Positions 16,163 to 26,050 are shown, counted from the stretch's first letter. The stretch is DNA of 38,271 bases from Gemmatimonadota bacterium (GCA_021413975.1 JAIOPJ010000047.1:1-38271), one strand, 5' to 3'. Notes: generated by a model from the letters alone, not told the origin. Numbers and translations are program-made.

Positions 16163-18649
16163 TCACACCACCACGTTCAGCAACCGCCCCGGCACCAGGA
16201 TCACCTTCTTCGGCTCCCCGGTGATGAACTTCCCGATCGCCGGATCCGCCTTGGCCGCCGCGAGCGCCTCGTCCTGCGTGATCGACTTGGCCACCACGAT
16301 CTTCCCGCGCGTCTTCCCGCCCACCTGCACCACGAGCTCGATCGTGTCGCTCACGAGCAGCGACGGGTCGTACGCCGGCCAGCGCGAATCGAAGACGCTC
16401 TCCGTGTGCCCGAGCATCTCCCACAGCTCGGCGGCCACATGCGGCGCGAACGGCGCGACCAGCTGCACCACCGGCTCCACCTCGGCGCGATGGCAGGTGC
16501 GCTCGCCCTTCCGCAGCGTGTTCATGTACTCCATCATCGCCGCGATCGCCGTGTTGTAGCTGAGCGCCGGCACGTCCTCGCCCACCTTCTTGATCGTCGC
16601 CGCGAGCTTGCGCATCACCTCGGGGTCGGGGGTGCCGTCGGCGGTGCCGTCGCGCACCGAGGCCCAGAGCCGGTCGAGGAACCGCTTCACGCCGCTGATG
16701 CCGGCGTCGCGGAAGTCGCCGCCCTCCTCGAACGGTCCGAGGAACATCAGGTAGGTGCGGAACGAGTCCGCTCCCCACGCGTCGATGTAGTCGTCGGGGT
16801 TCACCACGTTCCCCTTGGACTTCGACATCTTCGCGCCCTCGCGGATGATCAACCCGTGGGCGCGGAACTTCGTGAACGGCTCCTCGAAGTCGAGCAGCCC
16901 CATGTCGTGCAGCACCATGGTGATGAAGCGCGAGTAGAGCAGGTGCAGCACCGCGTGCTCGTTGCCGCCGATGTACGTGGTGACCGGCAGCCACTTCTTC
17001 GTGGTCTCCCTGTCGAACGCCACGTCGTCGCGGCCCACGCTCGGGTAGCGCAGGAAGTACCAGGCGCTGTCGAGGAAGGTGTCGCTCACGTCGGTCTCGC
17101 GCCGCGCCTTCGCGCCGCACGTCGGGCAGGGCACGCGGTACCACTCCTCGTGGCGGGCGAGCGGCGAGACGCCCGAGTCGTCGGGCTTGAAGTCCGGGAT
17201 GTCGGGCAGCACCACCGGCAGCTGGTCCTCCGGGACCGGCACCGTGCCGCACTTGTCACAGTAGATGATCGGGATCGGCGGGCCCCAGTAGCGCTGCCGC
17301 GAGATGCACCAGTCGTGCAGGCGGTAGTTGGTCACCGCCCGGCCGGCGTGCATCCCCTCCAGCCACTCGGTGAGCACGCGCTGCGCGGCGTCGACCGGCA
17401 TCGCGTCGAACCGCCCCGAGTTCACGAGCCTGCCGTCGCCCACGTACGCCTCGCCCGCGAACGGCGTGTGCGCATCCTGCCCCTCGCCCGCGACCACGCG
17501 GACGATCGGCAGGTCGAACCGGGTCGCGAACTCGAAGTCGCGCTCGTCGTGCCCCGGCACGGCCATGATCGCGCCGGTGCCGTACTCCATCAACACGTAG
17601 TCGGCCACCCAGACCGGGATCAGCCCTCCCGTCGCCGGGTTCGCCGCGTACGCGCCCGTGAACTCGCCGGTCTTCTCCTTGGTCGTCTTGCGGCTGATCA
17701 GGTCCTGTTTGGCCGACCGGGCGCGGTACGCGTCCACGATCGACCGCTGCTGCGGCGTCGTGATCGCCTCGACCAGGGGGTGTTCGGGCGCGAGCACCAG
17801 GTAGGTCGCGCCGAAGATCGTGTCCGGACGCGTGGTGAAGACCTCGATCTCGGGCGCGTCGGCGGGTGTCCGCATCTCGCCCGTCACCGCGACGGTGGAG
17901 CTCCCCGCGTCGGCGAGGGCGTCGAGCACGCGGAAGCGCAGCCGCGCGCCATCGGAGCGGCCGATCCAGTTGCGCTGCGCCTGCTTCGTGGTCTCCGACC
18001 AGTCCAGGCGCTCGAGGTTGTGCAGCAGGCGCTCCGCGAAATCGGAGATCTTGAAGAACCACTGCTCGAGGAAGCGCTGCTCCACCGTCGTGCCGCACCG
18101 TTCGCAGGTGCCGCCCTCGACCTGCTCGTTGGCGAGCACGGTCTTGCACGACGGACACCAGTTCACGGCGGCGGCCTTCTTGTAGGCGAGCCCGCGCTTG
18201 AAGAGCTGCAGGAAGACCCACTGCGTCCACTTGTAGTAGTCGGGCGCGGTCGTGTCGACCGACCGCGACCAGTCGACCATGAGGCCGGCGCGATCGAGCT
18301 GACGGCGGAAGTTCCGGATGTTGCTCGGGATGAGCTCCATCGGGTGCTTCCCGACCTTGAGCGCGAAGTTCTCCGAGTGGATGCCGAACGCGTCGTAGCC
18401 CAGCGGCTCGAACACCGTGTGGCCTTGCAGGCGCTGGAACCGCGCGTAGATATCACATCCGGTGAACGCGAAGAGGTTCCCGACGTGCAGCCCCTCGGCC
18501 GAGGGGTACGGGAACATCATGAGCGCGTAGAACGGGTCCTTGCCGCGCGCGATGTCCGTCGTGTTGGTGGCGCGATCGATCCAGCGCTGGCGCCAACGGG
18601 CCTCTACCGCCGACGGGTCGTAACCGATCGGTTCAATTGGTGCAGTCAT
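16163..18649 (-). CDS. leuS: Leucyl-tRNA synthetase
   Basis: 828 residues, full length for a bacterial LeuRS. The class I signature appears as [12 protein letters not shown] (residues 48-58), with Asn instead of the usual second His. A zinc-ribbon-like pair CPSC ... CERC follows near residue 160. The CP1 editing insertion carries a [12 protein letters not shown] segment, and the second nucleotide-binding loop is [10 protein letters not shown] (KMSKS at 607-611). It charges tRNA-Leu in the cytoplasm. Only 33 bp separate its start from the divergent chemoreceptor gene. No frameshift is visible. No leader peptide or T-box was recognised. Confidence 0.97.
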   Translation of the reverse strand: MTAPIEPIGYDPSAVEARWRQRWIDRATNTTDIARGKDPFYALMMFPYPSAEGLHVGNLFAFTGCDIYARFQRLQGHTVFEPLGYDAFGIHSENFALKVGKHPMELIPSNIRNFRRQLDRAGLMVDWSRSVDTTAPDYYKWTQWVFLQLFKRGLAYKKAAAVNWCPSCKTVLANEQVEGGTCERCGTTVEQRFLEQWFFKISDFAERLLHNLERLDWSETTKQAQRNWIGRSDGARLRFRVLDALADAGSSTVAVTGEMRTPADAPEIEVFTTRPDTIFGATYLVLAPEHPLVEAITTPQQRSIVDAYRARSAKQDLISRKTTKEKTGEFTGAYAANPATGGLIPVWVADYVLMEYGTGAIMAVPGHDERDFEFATRFDLPIVRVVAGEGQDAHTPFAGEAYVGDGRLVNSGRFDAMPVDAAQRVLTEWLEGMHAGRAVTNYRLHDWCISRQRYWGPPIPIIYCDKCGTVPVPEDQLPVVLPDIPDFKPDDSGVSPLARHEEWYRVPCPTCGAKARRETDVSDTFLDSAWYFLRYPSVGRDDVAFDRETTKKWLPVTTYIGGNEHAVLHLLYSRFITMVLHDMGLLDFEEPFTKFRAHGLIIREGAKMSKSKGNVVNPDDYIDAWGADSFRTYLMFLGPFEEGGDFRDAGISGVKRFLDRLWASVRDGTADGTPDPEVMRKLAATIKKVGEDVPALSYNTAIAAMMEYMNTLRKGERTCHRAEVEPVVQLVAPFAPHVAAELWEMLGHTESVFDSRWPAYDPSLLVSDTIELVVQVGGKTRGKIVVAKSITQDEALAAAKADPAIGKFITGEPKKVILVPGRLLNVVV

Positions 18650-18682
18650 CAGTCTTTGGAAGGGATTCTGAGCAATCTAGCC

Positions 18683-20005
18683 ATGCCCACTGTGGGAACC
18701 AAACCGAACGAGGGTGAGGGGAGCGAGGCGGCGCGCACGCACATCCTCGACCGCCTCTCGGCCTGGGGGGCCGTCGGCGGCATGGCCGGCTTCGCGGCCC
18801 TCGTCATCGTCTTCTGGACGCGCGTCGCCGCGATGGCCGAGGCCGGAGGGATCCTCCTCCTCGTGGCGCTCGCGGTCACGCTCGCCGGCGGGATCGCGGC
18901 GGCCTTCTTCCGCTGGTTCATCTCGCCGCGGGTCGGCGAGCAGCTCCGCGACATCGCCGACGTCGCCGAGTCGATCACGAGCGGCGACCTGACGCGGACC
19001 CCGCTCGCCGCCGGCGAGGGGGGACAGCTCGGCCGGCTCGCCCGCGCGATGGTCACCATGTCCAACGAGCTGCGGAGACTCGGCGTCGCGATCCGCGAGA
19101 ACGCCGCCGAGACGACCCGGCGCTCGAGCGAGATCACGGGGGGCACCGAGCACATGGCGACCGCCGCCTCGGGGATCGCCGAGACGGCGAGCACGCTCAG
19201 CGCCCACGCCTCCGACATGGCCGACACGATCAAGCTCCTCTCGCTCGACGCCGGCCGCCTCAACTCTCTCGCCGCGACGATCGACTCCGGCGCCGCCGAA
19301 GGCATCGCCCGCAACGAGCGGCTCAAGGCACTCGCGTCCGAGAGCCACGAACAGCTCGACGAGAGCGCCCGGCGGCTCGACGCCCTCGTGCTCGACGTCC
19401 AGGCGAGCGCCCGCGTGACCGAATCGCTCGCGACCGCCTCCGACCAGATCCGCGGCTTCGTGGTCCTCGTGCAGAAGATCGCGCGGCAGTCCAAGCTCCT
19501 CGCGCTCAACGCCGCGATGGAGGCCGCGCGTGCCGGCGAACAGGGTGAGGGATTCTCGGTCGTCGCCACCGAGGTCCGTCGCCTCGCCCAGAGCTCGGCC
19601 GAGGCGGCCGAGCACACCGACAAGCTGATGCAGGAGCTAATCGCGCAGATGGAGAGCGCGCGCACCACGAGCGCGCGGTCGCTCACCACGGTGGAGACGG
19701 TCCGCGCCGCCACGACCCACGGTCGGCAGGCCTTCATGCAGGTCGAGCTCGCGGTCGATGCGGCCGACGAGTGGGTGGGCACCATGGCGAGCACGGCCTC
19801 GAGCGGCAAGAAGCTCGCCGCCGAGATCACGGAGAAGCTCGACTCCCTCACCGCCGGCACGCAGAACTTCGCGAATGCCATGCACGACGTGGCGGCGGCG
19901 AGCGAGGAACAGAGTGCGAGCACGGAGGAGATCGCCGCGGCGGCGAACGCGCTGGTGAACGCGGCCGAGAAGGTGAGCGGGACGGCGAAGGCCTTCGGGG
20001 GCTAG
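18683..20005 (+). CDS. Methyl-accepting chemotaxis protein without a periplasmic sensor domain
   Basis: 440 residues. Two hydrophobic segments (about 27-46 and 55-76) are separated by only about 8 residues, so nothing sizeable reaches the periplasm. A short HAMP-like stretch ([14 protein letters not shown]) leads to a long coiled coil. The conserved signalling tip [20 protein letters not shown] followed by [13 protein letters not shown] binds CheA/CheW, and Glu/Gln pairs for methylation flank it ([18 protein letters not shown]). It must sense a membrane, cytoplasmic or partner-borne signal. No other che gene is nearby. Confidence 0.92.
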   Translation: MPTVGTKPNEGEGSEAARTHILDRLSAWGAVGGMAGFAALVIVFWTRVAAMAEAGGILLLVALAVTLAGGIAAAFFRWFISPRVGEQLRDIADVAESITSGDLTRTPLAAGEGGQLGRLARAMVTMSNELRRLGVAIRENAAETTRRSSEITGGTEHMATAASGIAETASTLSAHASDMADTIKLLSLDAGRLNSLAATIDSGAAEGIARNERLKALASESHEQLDESARRLDALVLDVQASARVTESLATASDQIRGFVVLVQKIARQSKLLALNAAMEAARAGEQGEGFSVVATEVRRLAQSSAEAAEHTDKLMQELIAQMESARTTSARSLTTVETVRAATTHGRQAFMQVELAVDAADEWVGTMASTASSGKKLAAEITEKLDSLTAGTQNFANAMHDVAAASEEQSASTEEIAAAANALVNAAEKVSGTAKAFGG

Positions 20006-20008
20006 GCG

Positions 20009-20941
20009 GTGCGGCGGATCGCGTGGCGGTTCGCCCTCGCCCTGATCGCCCTGCCCGCGGCCGTGCGGGCGCAGCGGCCCACCCCCCCGCCGGCGTCGCA
20101 GAACCCGTCGCCGATGAGCGAGACCACGCGGGCGCATGAGCGCTTGCGCCAGCGCGAGGTGACCGGCACGGCACGCTCGTTCGTCGGGCCGGCGGGCCGC
20201 CCGGTCTCTGTCCGCGTGCCCGTCGGCGCAGGCGCAGGCGCGGCCGCCGGCCTGGACCTGGTCATCCACTTCCATGGCGCCGCCTGGATCCCGGAACAGG
20301 CCGTGGCCGACGCCGGGGACGGCGCCGTGGTCGCCGTCCTGAACCTCGGTGCCGGATCGGGGGCGTATGACCGGGCCTTCTCCGACGGCACGATGTTCGA
20401 CTCCTTGCTGGCGGGGATCGCGAGGGAGGTCGCCTCGGTCAGGGGCGTCGGCACGCCGATCGGCCGCGTGACCCTCGTCGGCTTCTCGGCGGGCCACGGC
20501 GCCGTGCGCGCGATCCTGCGCGACCCACGCCACTTCGCCCGCGTCGACGCGGTGCTGCTGCTCGACGGCATGCACACCTCGTACGTCCCCGAGGCGCGCG
20601 TCCTGGCGGACTCCGGCACCCTCGACACCACGAATCTCGCCGCGTTCGCCGACTTCGCCCGGGCGGCCGTGCGAGGCGAGAAGCGCTTCCTCGTCACGCA
20701 TTCGGAGATCTTCCCGGGCACCTTCGCCAGCACCACCGAGACCGCCGACTGGCTGCTCGCGGCGTTGGGCCTCCGGCGCGCCGCCGTGCTGCAGTGGGGA
20801 CCGCGCGGCATGCAGCAACTCAGCGAGGCCCGCGCCGGTGGCTTCGAGCTGCTCGGATTCGCCGGCAACACGGCGCCCGATCATGTCGACCACCTGCATG
20901 CGATGCCGGAACTGCTCGGGCGGCTGCGCGCCGGGCGCTGA
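20009..20941 (+). CDS. Secreted alpha/beta-hydrolase-fold protein
   Basis: 310 residues from a GTG 3 nt after the chemoreceptor stop. A signal peptide (RRIAWRFALALIALPAAVRA) is followed by a Pro-rich spacer. The nucleophile elbow is VGFSAGHG (S160), the oxyanion segment is probably IHFHGAAW, and DHVDHLHAMPEL near the end supplies the candidate catalytic His. The triad indicates an esterase, lipase or peptidase-like hydrolase acting outside the cytoplasm. No closer family is recognisable. Confidence 0.8.
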   Translation: MRRIAWRFALALIALPAAVRAQRPTPPPASQNPSPMSETTRAHERLRQREVTGTARSFVGPAGRPVSVRVPVGAGAGAAAGLDLVIHFHGAAWIPEQAVADAGDGAVVAVLNLGAGSGAYDRAFSDGTMFDSLLAGIAREVASVRGVGTPIGRVTLVGFSAGHGAVRAILRDPRHFARVDAVLLLDGMHTSYVPEARVLADSGTLDTTNLAAFADFARAAVRGEKRFLVTHSEIFPGTFASTTETADWLLAALGLRRAAVLQWGPRGMQQLSEARAGGFELLGFAGNTAPDHVDHLHAMPELLGRLRAGR

Positions 20942-21014
20942 CTCGGGGATCGTTGAGACGCGGCCTCCCTTCCACGGGGTAGAGCAGGGTGACCGCTTCA
21001 TCCGAGGGAGTCGA

Positions 21015-21752
21015 ATGTCCTGCGTTCGCGTCGTTGTGTTGTCGCTCGTGGTCGGGACCGCGCTCGGCGCACAGTCCGCGCCCTCCGTACCACGGCGAGC
21101 GCCGCTTCCGCTCAAGCAGTCCCTCTCGTTCGACCTCACCGCCGCGCTCGACGACCGTTGGCGCCTGGCCGTCGAGCCGCTCGTGATCGGACGGTTCACC
21201 CTCGGCCTGTCCGCTGCGCACACCACCGAGGTCGATCGCCCGTCGCAACCGGTCATCTACGAGACGTTCGCGACGCGTCCGATGGATCTCTCGTTCGCGC
21301 CCTGCCTTCCCCTCTATGGTCCGTGCGGCCCATTCCCCGACGGCGAGCCGAGCTACCGCGCGTCGAGCCTGGCACTCCATGCGCGCTGGTATCCGGCAGT
21401 CCTCTCGCGCGACGGCGACCGCCAGGCATTCGCGGTCTACATCGGCGAGTTCCTGAGCTACGAGAAGCGACGGGTCTCCTGGCCCCAATGGATCTATCCG
21501 CCCTACTATCCTCCCACCGACTCGCTCATCATCGTCATCCCCGGTCCTCCGTCGCCAGGTCCGACCGTGGTGCAGCACCTGCGGGGCTGGGAGCCGGGGG
21601 CGGAGATCGGGGCGCGCGTGATGATGGGCCGGCACGTGCTGATCGACGTCGGGGGCACCGTGCGCGTGGCCACGCTCGATGATCCGCTCTCGCGCCAGCG
21701 TCCGGGCAGGACCGACGCGCGATTCGTCGTGGCGATCGGGATCGGCTGGTAG
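21015..21752 (+). CDS. Predicted outer-membrane beta-barrel-like protein, unknown function
   Basis: 245 residues from the ATG at 21015 (GGGAG upstream). Signal peptide VVVLSLVVGTALGAQS. The rest alternates polar and hydrophobic residues in strand-length blocks (LSFDLTAALDDRWRLAVEPL; ARWYPAVLS; FAVYIGEFL) and ends in the aromatic IGIGW expected of a barrel recognised by the BAM machinery. A Pro/Tyr-rich loop (PQWIYPPYYPPTD) is probably surface-exposed. I do not recognise a family. Confidence 0.75.
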   Translation: MSCVRVVVLSLVVGTALGAQSAPSVPRRAPLPLKQSLSFDLTAALDDRWRLAVEPLVIGRFTLGLSAAHTTEVDRPSQPVIYETFATRPMDLSFAPCLPLYGPCGPFPDGEPSYRASSLALHARWYPAVLSRDGDRQAFAVYIGEFLSYEKRRVSWPQWIYPPYYPPTDSLIIVIPGPPSPGPTVVQHLRGWEPGAEIGARVMMGRHVLIDVGGTVRVATLDDPLSRQRPGRTDARFVVAIGIGW

Positions 21753-21766
21753 CGGAGACCCGGCCG

Positions 21767-22810
21767 TCAGCGCGACGGGCGCGGGTACAGGTGCACGCAC
21801 TTCTCCAGCCGCGCCCCCCGCTCGTCGCACACCGCGAACTGCGCCCCCTCGTAGAGCGTGCCGGCGGCATAGCGCCCGTCCTTGGCGAGCGCGTAGAACT
21901 GGATGTCGAAGTTCGGCCGGCCGTCGGCGCGCAGGAGCCGCGTCTCGGTCATGGCCACGAGCCGCTCGAGCGTCTTGAGCACCGCGACCTCGGGTGCGAG
22001 CCCCTGCCGCATGAACTCCACGGTGAGGAAGCCGCCGCACACCTTGATGTTCGCTTCGCCGCGGCCCGTCGATCCCGCCGCGCCGACCGTGTTGTCGCAG
22101 TACTGCCCGGCACCGATCACCGGCGAGTCGCCGATCCGCCCGGGGATCTTCCACGCCATGCCGCTCGTGGTCGTCACCGAGCTGATGTCCCCGCGCGCAT
22201 CGACCGCGTTCATGTTGATCGTGCCGGTCGTGAACTTGATCGCCACGTCGTCGTCGTGATCGAGCCAGGCGTCGTCCTTGTTGAGGCGCGCCTTCCAGCG
22301 GAGCCAGTCCTGCCGGGTCTTCTCGGTGAGGAGCTCCTGCTCCTTGAACCCCATGGCGAGCGCGAAGCGCTTGGCCCCCTCGCCGACCAGCATGATGTGG
22401 TCGGTGTAGTCCATCACCGCCTTGGCCACGAGGCTCGGCGTCGCGATCCCCTCGAGCGCACCCACCGACCCGGCGCGCTTGGTCGGCCCATGCATGCAGC
22501 TCGCGTCGAGCTGCACCACGCCGTCGGCGTTCGGGAGGCCACCGACGCCGACACTCTGGTCGTCGGCGTCGAGTTCCTGGATGTTCACGCCGGCGATGAT
22601 GGCGTCGAGGCAGTCGGTGCCGCGGACGATGCGGTCGTACGCGACCTTCACGCCCCGGATGCCGTTGGCGGAGGAGACGACGACGGGGCGTCCGAGCCCC
22701 GCCGCAGGCGCGGGCATCGGTGCGCCGGACGACCGCGGATCCGCGACGGTACGGGAGGCGAGGGTCGCCGCAGCGGCGGTGGAGGCCAGGAACTCACGGC
22801 GTGTGGGCAT
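21767..22810 (-). CDS. N4-(beta-N-acetylglucosaminyl)-L-asparaginase (glycosylasparaginase), Tat-exported
   Basis: 347 residues. A twin-arginine signal (MPTRREFLASTAAAATLAS) predicts folding before export. The Ntn-hydrolase nucleophile is the Thr of TTGTINMNAVDARG (T197), where the precursor self-cleaves into two chains; GRIGDSPVIGAGQYCDN is the conserved substrate-side loop. The family splits GlcNAc from asparagine, ending N-glycan breakdown. In a free-living bacterium it may scavenge glycoprotein debris. Divergent from an exported-looking aminotransferase. Confidence 0.92.
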   Translation of the reverse strand: MPTRREFLASTAAAATLASRTVADPRSSGAPMPAPAAGLGRPVVVSSANGIRGVKVAYDRIVRGTDCLDAIIAGVNIQELDADDQSVGVGGLPNADGVVQLDASCMHGPTKRAGSVGALEGIATPSLVAKAVMDYTDHIMLVGEGAKRFALAMGFKEQELLTEKTRQDWLRWKARLNKDDAWLDHDDDVAIKFTTGTINMNAVDARGDISSVTTTSGMAWKIPGRIGDSPVIGAGQYCDNTVGAAGSTGRGEANIKVCGGFLTVEFMRQGLAPEVAVLKTLERLVAMTETRLLRADGRPNFDIQFYALAKDGRYAAGTLYEGAQFAVCDERGARLEKCVHLYPRPSR

Positions 22811-22893
22811 GGTGATCGGGGCGGAGGTGGCTGTTCCGCGAAGCTACGTCATCCGCGTCGATTTCGGAACGAGCCGGGCCTAGATTCCCCGGC

Positions 22894-24177
22894 GTGACCC
22901 TCGACCGACGTGAACTGCTCGGCGCCATCGGCGGACTCGCCGCCTCGCGCGCGCTCGGACTGACCCCGAATGCGCGCCACGTGCCGGTCGACGGCGATGA
23001 CGTCGTGCCGGCGATGCCACCGCCGGACGCGCCCTTCCCGCGCAAGGCGGATTTCGCGCTCGAGCCCGGCACGACCTACCTCAACGCGGCCTACACGCAT
23101 CCCATCCCGCGCGTCTCGGCCGCGGCGGCCCGCCGCGCCGCCGAGCGCCGGAGCGGGGCGTTGCCCGTGCCCCCCGGCACGCCCACGCCGAAGCAGCTGT
23201 TCGCACAGCTGATCGCCGCGAAGCCGAGCGAGATCGCGCATGTCTCGAGCACCAGCGCCGGCGAGAACCTCGTGGTGCGCGCCGTCGGACTCGACCACCG
23301 CCGGGACGGCAATGTCGTGACCGACGGACTGCACTTCGAGGGCGCGCTGATGCATCTCGACGTCCTGCGCCGCGACGGGCTCGACGTGCGCGTGGTCGCG
23401 CCGACGGCCGACGCACGGATCGAGATGCGGGACCTCGAACGCGTGATCGACCGCGGCACCCGACTGGTGCAGATCTCGGCGACCGCGATGTACAACGGGT
23501 TCCAGCACGACCTCCGGGCCGTCGCCGACCTCGCCCATGCGCATGGCGCGCTCGTCTACGCCGACATCGTGCACGCCGCGGGCGCGGAGCCGCTCGACAT
23601 CCGCGCCACCGGCGTCGATTTCGCGGCCTGCTCGAGCTTCAAGTGGTTGATGGGTGATTTCGGACTCGGCTTCCTGTATGCACGCGAGGAGGCGTGGGAC
23701 CGCATCACCCGGCCGGTGGTCGGCTACTACCAGGCCAGCGCCATCGAGCCGAACTACCCGCCGCATCTCCCCGCAGGACCGTACGCGCCGGTGACCTACG
23801 AGCTCGGACGCAGCGCCGCGGGTTTCTTCGAGATGGGATCGCTCACCGGGAGCGCCGAGACGGGTGTCGCGCTGCTCGCGACCTCGCTCGCCTATGTGCG
23901 GGCGCTCGGCGTCGAGCGGATCCAGGCCCACCGCCTGCCGCTCGTGCGGCGCCTGCAACAGGAGATGCCGAGGCTCGGCTTCACTCCCGTGACGCCCGCG
24001 GACTCCACCGCCGGCAATGTCACGTTCGCGCGCGCGGGGCTCGGCGCGAGCGACATCCCGAAGCGGCTCGCCGAGAAGGGCATCGATGTCCGGGTCGCGG
24101 CGGACTGGATCCGTGTCTCGCCGTCGGTCTACAACGACATGGCGGACATCGAACGTCTGCTCGAGGCGCTCGCCTGA
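22894..24177 (+). CDS. Class V aminotransferase (cysteine desulfurase/isopenicillin-N-epimerase-like) with Tat-like leader
   Basis: 427 residues from a GTG. The N-terminus LDRRELLGAIGGLAASRALG resembles a twin-arginine signal. The fold-type I PLP enzyme follows: TTYLNAAYTHP, AHVSSTSAGENLV, VYADIVHAAGAEPLD with the PLP-ring Asp, and SSFKWLMGDFGLGF with the Schiff-base Lys. Substrate specificity is not evident. TAGATT ends 7 nt before the GTG, suggesting a leaderless message. Export would be unusual for a PLP enzyme, but such Tat-tagged members exist. Confidence 0.87.
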   Translation: MTLDRRELLGAIGGLAASRALGLTPNARHVPVDGDDVVPAMPPPDAPFPRKADFALEPGTTYLNAAYTHPIPRVSAAAARRAAERRSGALPVPPGTPTPKQLFAQLIAAKPSEIAHVSSTSAGENLVVRAVGLDHRRDGNVVTDGLHFEGALMHLDVLRRDGLDVRVVAPTADARIEMRDLERVIDRGTRLVQISATAMYNGFQHDLRAVADLAHAHGALVYADIVHAAGAEPLDIRATGVDFAACSSFKWLMGDFGLGFLYAREEAWDRITRPVVGYYQASAIEPNYPPHLPAGPYAPVTYELGRSAAGFFEMGSLTGSAETGVALLATSLAYVRALGVERIQAHRLPLVRRLQQEMPRLGFTPVTPADSTAGNVTFARAGLGASDIPKRLAEKGIDVRVAADWIRVSPSVYNDMADIERLLEALA

Positions 24178-24191
24178 GTTAGGTTCAGGTC

Positions 24192-26048
24192 ATGGAATCC
24201 GCGATCCTCTCGGGCATCGACTTCTTCGACGGCGTCAACGAGCAGCTCCTCTGGCACCTCGCGAGGATCGGCGAGCCCGTGGAGTACGCCTCCGACGCCT
24301 TGCTCTTCGAGCCGGGCGACCGCCGCTCCGCGCTCTGGGTGATCCTCGCCGGCAACGTGGCGATCGAATCGGTGCATGGCGACGACCGGATGCGCATCGC
24401 CACGCTCGGCGCCGGCCAGGTGCTGGGCGAGGGACTCCTCCTCGCCGAGGCGGATCACGCGACCGCCGGCCGCGCCCTGATGCCGACCAGGACCGTGCGG
24501 TTCGCGCGCGAGGCGCTCGAACCGCTGCTCAAGGACAAGCCGGCGCTCCACGCCGCCCTCGTCTCGAGCTCCGCGCGCGCGATCCGCGACCGCCTCCGCC
24601 AGACCGATGCCGCGCTCACCGGCCAGAGTCGCCTCCTCGGCTACAGCGCCGCCGGCGTCACCCGCCGCGAGCACGACCTGCTCGGCGAGCGCGACGTCCC
24701 CGACGCCGCGCTCTACGGCGTGCAGACCATGCGCGCGATCGAGAACTTCCCGATCACCGGCGTCACGCTGCGCGACTTCCCCGAACTCATCGTGGCGCTC
24801 GCGCAGGTGAAGGAAGCCGCGGCCCGGGCCAACAAGGGGCATCCCGACCTTCCGGACGACGTGTTCGACGTGATCGTCCGCGCCTGCAAGGAGATCCAGG
24901 GCGGCCGTCATCACGAGCACTTCCGCGTCGACATGATCCAGGGCGGGGCCGGGACGTCGAGCAACATGAACGCCAACGAGGTCATCGCCAACCGCGCGCT
25001 CGAACTGCTCGGCGAGCCGCGCGGGGCGTACGGTCGCGTGCACCCGAACGAGCACGTCAACCTGGCGCAGAGCACCAACGACGTCTATCCGACCGCCATC
25101 CGCATCGCGCTGCACGCGGCGATCGGCGGCCTCCAGGAGCAGATGCGGCTCCTCGTGGCGGCCTTCCTCGCGAAGGGGACGGAGTTCGCCCCGCACATCA
25201 AGATGGGGCGCACGCAGCTGCAGGACGCCGTGCCGATGACGCTCGGGCAGGAGTTCAACGCCTACGGGCACACCATCGCCGAGGACGTCGATCGCCTGGA
25301 GGAGGCCAAGGCGCTCATGCGCGAGATGAACATGGGCGCGACGGCGATCGGCACCGGGATCACCGCGCCGCGCGGCTACACCGAGCGCGTGCAGAAGGAG
25401 CTCAGCGTGGTCACCGGGCTGACCATGATCACCGCCCCCGACCTGGTGGAGGCCACGAGCGACACGGGCGCCTTCGTGCAGGTCTCGGGCGTGCTCAAGC
25501 GCTGCGCGGTGAAGCTCTCCAAGATCTGCAACGACCTCCGCCTCCTCTCCAGCGGCCCGCGCACGGGGCTCGGCGAGATCCGCCTGCCGGCGATGCAGCC
25601 GGGCTCGAGCATCATGCCGGGGAAGGTGAACCCGGTCATCCCCGAGGCCGTGAACCAGGTCTGCTTCGACGTGATCGGCGGCGACGTCACGGTGACGATG
25701 GCCGCCGAGGCGGGGCAGTTGCAGCTCAACGTGTTCGAGCCGATCATCGCCTTCCGGCTGCTGCGCAACATCAGCGCGCTGCGGAACGCCTGCCTGATCC
25801 TGCGCGAGAAGTGCGTGGTGGGGATCGAGGCGGATCCCAAGGTGATGCGCGATGCCGTGGAACGTTCGATCGGCCTGGTGACGGCCCTGCTGCCCGAACT
25901 GGGGTATGAGGTCTGCACGCAGGTCGCGAAGGAAGCGCTCGAGACGGGGCGCGGGGTGGTCGAGCTCCTGCTCGAGAAGAAGCTCCTCACGCGGCAGCAG
26001 ATCGACGAGATCCTCGATCCGGCGCGCATGACCGGGACCAGGGGGTAA
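24192..26048 (+). CDS. aspA: Aspartate ammonia-lyase fused to an N-terminal cyclic-nucleotide-binding-like domain
   Basis: 618 residues. Residues about 5-140 have the cNMP-binding fold order (ILSGIDFFDGVNEQLLWHL; LFEPGDRRSALWVILAGNVA; LGAGQVLGEGLLLAE) followed by a helix that would replace a CRP hinge. Residues about 157-618 are a complete aspartase: GAGTSSNMNANEVIANRA, HPNEHVNLAQSTNDVYPTA, KMGRTQLQDAVPM and the signature GSSIMPGKVNP at 471-481. The enzyme converts aspartate to fumarate and ammonia. Ordinary AspA is about 470 residues without the front domain. In the phosphate-binding cassette the position of the usual Arg is Ala by eye. TAGGTT lies 6 nt before the ATG. Confidence 0.93.
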   Translation: MESAILSGIDFFDGVNEQLLWHLARIGEPVEYASDALLFEPGDRRSALWVILAGNVAIESVHGDDRMRIATLGAGQVLGEGLLLAEADHATAGRALMPTRTVRFAREALEPLLKDKPALHAALVSSSARAIRDRLRQTDAALTGQSRLLGYSAAGVTRREHDLLGERDVPDAALYGVQTMRAIENFPITGVTLRDFPELIVALAQVKEAAARANKGHPDLPDDVFDVIVRACKEIQGGRHHEHFRVDMIQGGAGTSSNMNANEVIANRALELLGEPRGAYGRVHPNEHVNLAQSTNDVYPTAIRIALHAAIGGLQEQMRLLVAAFLAKGTEFAPHIKMGRTQLQDAVPMTLGQEFNAYGHTIAEDVDRLEEAKALMREMNMGATAIGTGITAPRGYTERVQKELSVVTGLTMITAPDLVEATSDTGAFVQVSGVLKRCAVKLSKICNDLRLLSSGPRTGLGEIRLPAMQPGSSIMPGKVNPVIPEAVNQVCFDVIGGDVTVTMAAEAGQLQLNVFEPIIAFRLLRNISALRNACLILREKCVVGIEADPKVMRDAVERSIGLVTALLPELGYEVCTQVAKEALETGRGVVELLLEKKLLTRQQIDEILDPARMTGTRG

Positions 26049-26050
26049 CG

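Noticed and set aside
16139..18682. Forward reading frame continuing upstream of the chemoreceptor, giving a 1288-residue protein
   Set aside because: The upstream part is antisense to leuS; the chemoreceptor starts at the ATG at 18683.
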